Part shown: piece by piece, positions 57,586 to 64,000 of the stretch | How positions within the stretch are numbered: position 1 is the stretch's first letter | Layout: each line of letters starts with the position of its first letter | Source: Brienomyrus brachyistius | Lineage: Eukaryota > Chordata > Actinopteri > Osteoglossiformes > Mormyridae | Assembly: GCF_023856365.1 (NCBI RefSeq) | Contig: NC_064555.1 | Location: 17,432,254-17,496,253, forward strand | Direction of reading: 5' to 3' | DNA length: 64,000 bases | Notes under the pieces: model-generated | Told to the model about the DNA's origin: nothing | Seen by the model: only the letters and a program-made list of their open reading frames with translations | Database searches by the model: none | Made by a program: the position numbers and the translations under genes

Positions 57586-59482
57586 GTCCCTGGTTATTGT
57601 AGGTTTCCATTCGGCTGCCCCACAGCAACCTGTTTCTGAAAGTGCTGGGCCCCAAACATTCCCTGGGTGGGACGGCGCCATGAACTCAGGTGTGACGATT
57701 CTGAGCACCACCCTCAGCATGAGGCCTGCTCCGGCACAACATGCCCAGGGAGAGTGGAAGCAGCGCTTCCACAAGGTATCACTGGTGGATGCAAGTGAGC
57801 GGCTAGACCCCAGCCAGGAGCTAGATGGTACGGACAGGCTACAGACTGCTCCTAGCCTCAGCTCTGCCTACCAGCGAGACCCAGACCACCTTCAGCGAGA
57901 CTCAGACTACAAGGAGGACCGCCTTCAGCGAGACTCAGACTACAAGGAGGCCCACCTTCAGCGAGACTCAGACTACAAGGAGGCCCGCCTTCAGCGAGAC
58001 TCAGACTACAAGGAGGCCCGCCTTCAGCGAGACTCAGACTACAAGGAGGCCCACCTTCAGCAAGACTCAGACTACAAGGAGGCCCGCCTTCAGCGAGACT
58101 CAGACTACAAGGAGGCCCGCCTTCAGCCAAAACCAGACCAAAAGGAGACTCGCCTGCAGGTTCACTATGTGGAGGAGACTTTTGTTTCTGATCCAGATGC
58201 ACCTGAATCCAGTATCTCCTCCATGCCATTCTCTCTGTCGCGCTACAGTCCGGTGGAGTCTCTCTCTCACCGTATGTTTCAGGAATCACCCATGACCATA
58301 GACTCTGGGGAAACACCTAGTTTCCTTGGAAACAGCATTTGGCTGAGCGAAGTTCAGCGAGATAGGCGGGACTGGGTGGAGCCGACAGCGCTTGTAGGTG
58401 ACGCGGTGAGAGAGCAGAGCATAAATACTGGCCTTGACACGCAGGTGTACTCAGATGACGACCATACCTTGCCAAGAGAAGAGGACCTGTTCTCTGGAGT
58501 CTTCCGGGCCATGCGTGTGGAGCTCCCTCCCTCCCCAACCAACCCCACCGTGCCGGACTCAGACGTCCCCAACGACATGCACGCTCAGGTAGATACCCTC
58601 AAGAGCCTGGATTGTCCTCCCAGGCACAGAGCCCCCCGACCACTGCCACTGGCTGCCTTCAGCTCACTTCCGCCCATCCGGGAGGACACGCACTCTCCAG
58701 ACCACAAGCCAGAGCTGGAAATGCTCTACAGTAGCCTGAATCCAACTCCAGACAGCGGCCTGAGCAGGAGCTCGCCTGTGGAGCGGTACACCCCACTGGA
58801 GATGATGAATAGGAAGCCAGAGGTGGAAATGCTCTACAGAAGCTTGAGTCCACCTCCAGACAGCGGCCTGAGCAGGAGCTCGCCTGCAGAGCGGTACACC
58901 CCACTGGAGATGATGAATCGGAAGCCAGAGGTGTCACCTCCTGGGCAACGCAGTCGCTCGCTGTCCTTGCCTTTCCTGGAAACCCTACAGAGTTCCCGTC
59001 AGACCCAGATGAATGGAGTCTCCATGGCTGGTTCTTCACGCCTGGACGGCAGCCTGCTTTTCTCAAGCTACCTGGCCGATCGGTCAACGGAGAACGGGCC
59101 GGCCTCAACGCATCGCTCTTTGCTCCGTACGGCCTCCATGCCTGAAGGTGCCACCACCACACGTGACCCGGTCATCTCTGGCCACTTGTCCTTTCTAATG
59201 ACACCTCCCAGCTCGCTCTTAGGACCTGAGTATGGCAGCACGACACTAATGATGGGCCTTCCTGCGACTAGCCCTGGTGAGCTCACCCACACGCCCAGCA
59301 GTCCTCTGGACCTTTTCCCTCGGGCTAACCCACCACCCAGCCAGCTAAACGTGCAGCGCACCCTCAGCAGTAACGGATCTATTCTGTCATCCAACGAACC
59401 CCAGCACGTGTCTCCCGTCAGTTCCACCACAGAGCCAGACAAGAATGTGGTGCTGAAGTACAGGGCCTTCCCTGATGCTTAT
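57586..59482 (+). CDS. crybg1/2-like: crybg exon 4 with [11 protein letters not shown] repeats
   Basis: The acceptor TTTGCCTCTCAG ends at 57585. One base completes Gln, then 632 codons run to GCTTAT|GTGAGT. Residues about 1161-1248 are eight tandem 11-residue units ([11 protein letters not shown]; the last degenerate) from 33-bp DNA repeats at 57890-58153. Residues about 1433-1504 are a 36-residue segment in two copies (start [12 protein letters not shown] / [12 protein letters not shown]). Many S-P and T-P sites. The exon ends KYRAFPDAY, joining LTKAKEHGKLNPRPGK of exon 5. Confidence 0.92.
57890..58153 (+). repeat. 33-bp coding tandem repeat, 8 units
   Basis: Unit CTTCAGCGAGACTCAGACTA plus CAAGGAGGCCCGC, in frame, encoding an 11-residue charged repeat in crybg exon 4. 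The first seven units are nearly identical, the eighth is diverged. Confidence 0.95.
58706..58921 (+). repeat. 108-bp coding duplication
   Basis: Two copies (58706-58813 and 58814-58921) encoding 36 residues each, followed by the start of a third (KPEV). Confidence 0.93.
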
Positions 59483-60603
59483 GTGAGTACGGCAAGGGGT
59501 CAAGGGTTAAGGGGTCTGAGGGCTTAGGGGAGGGGTGGTGTCAGATGTCACTGTGAATACATGAGCCTACAAAAGCGGCTGAAATGAGATCCAAGTGAGT
59601 GCTTTTCGCAACTCGGGCATTACGTGAGCGAAAACGAAGGCGTTTCATTTTTGTTTAACACACGATCGGCGGAAAACTTTTACTTGTATTCAGTTATCTG
59701 TCATTTTTATCCAAAGCAACTTGCAGTAGAGTGAAGGGTTACAGATAAATTTGTGCTCCCTGGGAGGACAGGGATGAGTGCGATCTGTTTACAGTGGTGT
59801 TAGAATCAGGCAATAATAGAGGGGAGCCTCTGAGCAGGAGCTTCACACGGTTCATCTCGTTACGTTTATTTGCTCCCCTGCTTGTACGGTCACAGTGCAT
59901 GACGAACTCGCAGGTGAATTATCTTAAGTGGAGTGTCCTGTTACTGAAACTGGTCTCTTTTACTCGGGCCCTTGAAACTAGGTATGACTCGCAGTGATCC
60001 ACCCTGGTTTTCTTTTTTAAGACCTGAAGCAAAAACCTCACACACAAGAGCTCTGTGTGACCCGGGCTTCAGTTACAGCACCTGACTGCTCTGCGGTTGC
60101 TGTCTAAAGGATAACCCTGGGTGGGGGAGCTGGACCATGGGAACCGGCCTCCGATGTTATACGAGCTCACAGCAGAGCCTTCACCTGTCTGGCAGCTCGA
60201 TCGCTCTCTCGGGGTGCTGCAGCAGCGCTCAGCAGGAGAGTATTTTCTATACAGGAAGAAATCCAACATCAACGGCCATGTTTAATGAAAAACACAATAA
60301 TAGACTTGTTAGGTTTTCTTATGTACTTATTAATAGAAAGGCTTATGGATCAAAATGTGCTCATTTTCATAGACTCAAACTTCTTTTTTGTTCTTAAACC
60401 ATCACACAGGGCTCTGAGAATTACCCCACAGGGCTGATATGGCCAGTTTTGCCCAGGCGTGTGGTAACACCTTCTAGAATAGGGAAGTTAGGATTTTGAT
60501 GTCTGACAAATAGGATGGTCAGTCCAGACCAGAGCATAGCAGTGTTCCTAACACAATCTAGTGTTTGTGTGCTTATGTTTGTGTAACTGAATCTCTACAG
60601 GAG

Positions 60604-60605
<2 letters not shown>

Positions 60606-60663
<58 letters not shown>

Positions 60664-60664
60664 G

Positions 60665-60719
<55 letters not shown>

Positions 60720-60722
60720 GTG
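60606..60722. repeat. (GT)n microsatellite
   Basis: About 58 GT units with four GC interruptions. Confidence 0.97.
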
Positions 60723-60727
60723 TCGGG

Positions 60728-60905
60728 GGTGGTGCTGGAGGTGACTGCAGTCATAAAACTAAAAATGCAAAAGGTCTTGTTTTTTGTTTGAATACTTTAA
60801 CTTAGTGATGGTTAAAGTTACGGCTAGGTAGGGATTAAGGTTGTCATAGTTGGGATTAGGTTTTTCGTATAGAAATGAATGAATGGTCCCCAAAAAGATT
60901 TGAAT

Positions 60906-60935
<30 letters not shown>
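60728..60935 (+). repeat. GTGGGGAC-type interspersed element, copy 4
   Basis: CATAAAACTAAAAATGCAAA, TGATGGTTAAAGTTACGGCT, TAGAAATGAATGAATGGTCC and a closing (GT)n. GT tracts sit on both sides. Confidence 0.6.
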
Positions 60936-60939
<4 letters not shown>

Positions 60940-61081
60940 ATTTATACATTCTAGATTCATGTTCCCAGCCAGGTTATGGGACGCTGAGGTTTTGAAGGTG
61001 GGGCTGGCTCTTTTCCAAAAACAAACGATATATTTTCCAACCACACCTTTTTTCACCCCTCTCATTCGCACATTCTATTCA

Positions 61082-61201
61082 TCCATCCATCCATTTTCCA
61101 AACCGCTTACCCTACTGGGTCGCGGGGGGTCCGGAGCCTATCCCAGAAGCAATGGGCACGAGGCAGGGAACAACCCAGGATGGGGGGCCAGCCCATCGCA
61201 G
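61082..61201 (-). mobile_element. Short (120-bp) ATGG-tailed SINE with 12-bp TSD
   Basis: Perfect ACATTCTATTCA flanks at 61070-61081 and 61202-61213. The element is only the 3' ~120 bp of the family and ends at CCCATCGCAG. Confidence 0.92.
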
Positions 61202-61729
61202 ACATTCTATTCACATTTATGAAATTGCTGATGGTCCCCCAACAAGAGCAGGACATAAACAGCCCTACAGACATCGAGGTTGGGAACTCCTATTGTTGAT
61301 CATGAGGTGTTTTGTGACATAAGAAAATATGCAGCTGCTTTATTGCCCTGCTAGCATCCGGCCAGGGGCTCAGCAGTTCTGGTTCTGAGTTACACCTGTC
61401 AGCAGAAAGGGGGGGGGGGTTTCATGGGGAGGAAACTCAGCCGTTTGTCCTGTATTAAGCATCCCCACCCAATTATCTGTCAGGTCCTGCATGGCCACGC
61501 CTCCTTGTTATGTCTGCCATTTGTCTGCCATTTTTAGGTGAAATTTTGATGGGGTAGGATCTTGCTGGAGAAGGGAGGGGAGGGGGGGGCTGGAAGTAGG
61601 TTAGGAAAGTAGGGTAGGTTATGTCGACTTTGTTTTCATTTTAAGACTTTAATCACAGGGTCATATTCTTCACTGGAAAAGCACAAGCGTTCCCTGGGGC
61701 TACCTGCATGTTCTGCCTGTCGAAGCCTG

Positions 61730-61773
<44 letters not shown>

Positions 61774-62544
61774 TGTGTGCTGGTGTGTGTGCACGCATAT
61801 GTGCATTTGTGTGTGTGTGGGCACGTGTGTGTGTGTGTGTGTGTGTGCATATGTATGTGTATGTTTGCATGAGTGTGCGTGGCCTGAGTGCTGGTCCTCC
61901 GCTCGCCACCCCTGTCTGCCACCGCGTTTTCTGCACTGCCGTCATCAACACACTGGGCTGGCACTGCAGGGCAGGCAGCGATCCTGATACTGACCCCAAG
62001 TCGCAAGGTCGCTGTGGTGTTTACATTCTAGCAGGGATCTACCTGTATGCCCTCCAAGGTACGGACCCCAAAGAGAAACAATGCCTTCCTCATCTAGCAG
62101 GACGGTGTCACATCTAACAGGATGATGTCACAGCTAGCAGGACGGTGTCACATCTTTTAGGTTGATCTTGTAGGTTTGTGTTAGCTAGACTTTTAACTCT
62201 CGTCTGCATCTGTCTGATATCATTATGTGTGTGTTTATATACCGACACACTGCGCATCTCAATACACACGCATGCTGCACACCCTCCTTAAGTTAACATG
62301 ACTGTGGAATGTTGCTCAGATTAATTGATGCACTTTAATTCAAACAGGTTTTAATTATGTTCAGAATTTTTCGGTTCTGAAAAATTTGTATTTCTACCCT
62401 TTTTTTACTGGAGGCCAAGTCCAGTTATGTGCAAAATGAGAAGAATTAGGAGTCAGATAAGGGCTGTACACTGTGAAATCCGGCGGGTCACGTAAAAAGG
62501 GGAAAGATGAGTTTGCTGCATATTTTTGTGTCATTTGAAGTTAT

Positions 62545-62820
62545 CAAGTCAAGTCAAGTAGGTTTTATTGTCATTTCAACCATACAGTATATAGAGAAAT
62601 GAGATAATGTTCCTCCAGGACCATGGTGCAACACAGAGCAGGACAAAGACAGAGCAACATCATAAGTGCAGACAGGACACAAGCATAACAGTACAAACTG
62701 ACAAGACAACATACAGTGGAGTTACTGCATGGTAGCAGCGAGGGTTATTTGTGCAAAAATGCCGTGGTATAAAAGAGTAAAGAGTTGAGAGGCAATAAAT
62801 AACAATAAATACTATATACA
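62545..62820 (-). repeat. Teleost interspersed repeat (TCAAGTCAAGTAGGTTTTAT)
   Basis: Begins TCAAGTCAAGTCAAGTAGGT, then TTTTATTGTCATTTCAACCA and CCTCCAGGACCATGGTGCAA. A very common fish repeat, probably the 3' end of a LINE in reverse orientation. Confidence 0.55.
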
Positions 62821-63124
62821 GATGTAAAGATGTGTGTATGTGTGTGTGTGTGTGTGTGTGTGAGGGGGAGGGGGGATTGTGTTCAGTTCCGGTTATATAT
62901 ATTTTTATATATAAGTTATATATATTTTTGCCTATCCCCAGAATCTTCTGAAGTTATGATGTTATAGCAACATTATAACAATGTTATAATAGCTATTACT
63001 TATGGGTCTCAAACAACATGTTTCAATTAACATGAGTTGGGTAACTGGGACAGTGAATTTTCTCTAACTGATGTCACTCACTGAATTGTATCTAATTGGT
63101 GATGTTACCTCACTCTGACTGGTG

Positions 63125-63127
<3 letters not shown>

Positions 63128-63176
<49 letters not shown>

Positions 63177-63195
63177 CTCTCTCTCTCTCCCTCTC
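63128..63195. repeat. (CT)n microsatellite forming the exon 5 polypyrimidine tract
   Basis: CT repeats with few interruptions ending about 10 bp before the acceptor of the 48-bp exon. Confidence 0.95.
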
Positions 63196-63205
63196 GTCTT
63201 TCCAG

Positions 63206-63253
63206 CTCACCAAAGCAAAGGAACATGGCAAACTCAACCCAAGGCCTGGAAAG
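63206..63253 (+). CDS. crybg1/2-like: crybg micro-exon 5 (entry to first crystallin domain)
   Basis: 48 bp, 16 codons: LTKAKEHGKLNPRPGK, phase 0 on both sides, donor GTGAGT at 63254. The acceptor TCGTCTTTCCAG is preceded by a ~70-bp (CT)n tract. The NPRPGK motif is the start of the first beta/gamma-crystallin repeat in CRYBG proteins. The remaining crystallin exons are to the right of the window. Confidence 0.9.
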
Positions 63254-63763
63254 GTGAGTGCTCAGTTCTGCAAACCAACAACCCCACCTTTGTTTGTGCT
63301 GCCTGTTCTTTGGAAAAATTGCAGCAGAGGGAAGAAGAGTGCGCAGAGAATGGTTGAAGTTAAAAAAGTTGCACTGAATATTATACAAACAAAATTAAAT
63401 GTTACACTCTGACATTATATTAACAAAAAACAACATTACACAATACTACATGGTATTAAACAAGATAGATTTTATGTATTTTTCAGTTTTCTTGAATGTT
63501 TTTGGTATCCAGTCTACATCACCAGATGCGCTGTGACATCTTTGGCTGGGAATCAGCTTTGCATATTTTGTGTGTGTTTTGCCCCCAGCACTTACAGTTA
63601 AGCTAATCAGAGGCTTCCTAAGTATAGACACTCCCCAGGTTACGATGGTCCTTGTTACGATATTTTGACTTCATGATGGGTATTCCCGTTCCATTCTGTA
63701 TTTCACTTTCGGTACTTGACATTAGATATTTAACACTTTATTATAAAACAGGGTTTGTGTTAA

Positions 63764-63887
63764 GCCCTGCGATGGGCTGGCCCCCCATCCTGGGTTGTTT
63801 CCTACCTCGTGCCAATTGCTTCCGGGATAGGCTCTGGACCCCCCGCGACCCAGTAGGATAAGCGGTTTGGAAAATGGATGGATGGAT
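63764..63887 (+). mobile_element. Short (124-bp) ATGG-tailed SINE with 12-bp TSD
   Basis: Perfect GGTTTGTGTTAA flanks at 63752-63763 and 63888-63899. Begins GCCCTGCGATGGGCTGG and ends in ATGGATGGATGGATG. Confidence 0.92.
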
Positions 63888-64000
63888 GGTTTGTGTTAAT
63901 GATTTTGCCCAGCTGTAGGTTAATGTAAATGTTCTTTACATGTTTAAAGTAGACTAGGCTATGGTGTTTGTTAGGTTAGGCGTATTGTATTAAATATTTA

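Larger units (their letters stand above)
59483..63205. other. crybg intron 4
   Basis: Holds (GT)n at 60606-60722, a GTGGGGAC-type element at 60728-60935, a truncated SINE at 61082-61201, GT-rich repeats at 61732-61875, an interspersed repeat at 62545-62820, and (CT)n at 63128-63195. No separate gene recognised. Confidence 0.6.
39939..63253 (+). other. crybg1/2-like: Beta/gamma-crystallin-domain gene (CRYBG1/AIM1 or CRYBG2 family), 5' part
   Basis: Five coding exons: 39946-40130, 43923-44019, 50437-53330, 57586-59482 and 63206-63253. All are GT-AG with matching phases, giving about 1,707 residues before the gene leaves the window. The order is a basic N-terminus (SPFARKSLKSLFSKSEANL), a very large disordered region, then FPDAY/LTKAKEHGKLNPRPGK, the linker that opens the first Greek-key crystallin domain in this family. 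CRYBG proteins are non-lens beta/gamma-crystallins; CRYBG1 has been linked to actin and suppression of invasion. Family membership is firm. Choosing CRYBG1 or CRYBG2 needs the crystallin and lectin exons to the right. Confidence 0.85.

Noticed and set aside
57858..58316. Minus-strand 152-codon frame with repeats
   Set aside because: Shadow of the 33-bp coding repeat in crybg exon 4.

Overview
This window is nuclear DNA from a ray-finned (teleost) fish. It has spliced vertebrate genes with GT-AG introns, teleost-type L2 LINEs, Tc1/mariner and hAT DNA transposons, tRNA-derived SINEs, long dinucleotide microsatellites and many minisatellites. One SINE family (head GGGCGGCATGGTGGTGCAG, tail of ATGG units) has the look of osteoglossomorph/mormyrid genomes. 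That placement is from memory and weak.

Two protein-coding genes are supported, both on the + strand. The first (about 8.2-20.8 kb) is a PRDM1/Blimp-1-type transcriptional repressor: six coding exons encoding a split PR domain, a proline-rich middle and five zinc fingers, then a ~1.6 kb 3'UTR. Its second coding exon carries an apparent +1 frameshift within the PR domain. A GT donor 33 bases further on restores the frame to the next exon, and a minisatellite begins where the ancestral exon should have ended. The second gene (39.9 kb to beyond the right edge) is the 5' part of a beta/gamma-crystallin-domain gene of the CRYBG1(AIM1)/CRYBG2 family. Five coding exons encode about 1,707 residues of mostly disordered sequence. 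The last, a 48-bp micro-exon, reaches the linker that opens the first crystallin domain. PRDM1 and CRYBG1 are neighbours in human 6q21 with ATG5 between them. Here no ATG5 is visible, so this may be a duplicated or ohnologous copy of that block.

Layout: 0-4.7 kb, two L2 LINE fragments and two large minisatellites. 4.7-8.2 kb, intergenic with GTGGGGAC-type elements and a truncated SINE. 8.2-20.8 kb, the prdm1-type gene with VNTRs in four introns and a short repeat in its 3'UTR. 20.8-39.9 kb, a repeat-dense intergenic region holding a Tc1 element with long near-identical inverted repeats, a nested hAT/solo-LTR/hAT block, an inverted-repeat element, a Penelope-like remnant and a chimeric Tc1 copy split by a SINE. 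39.9-64 kb, the crybg gene, whose introns hold an inverted duplication, a 26-bp VNTR, a Tc1 copy split by a mariner-like element, and microsatellites.

The genes do not form a pathway. They are a conserved vertebrate neighbourhood. The most notable features are the altered PR-domain exon, the very high minisatellite density, and a set of transposon insertions whose target-site duplications can still be read.
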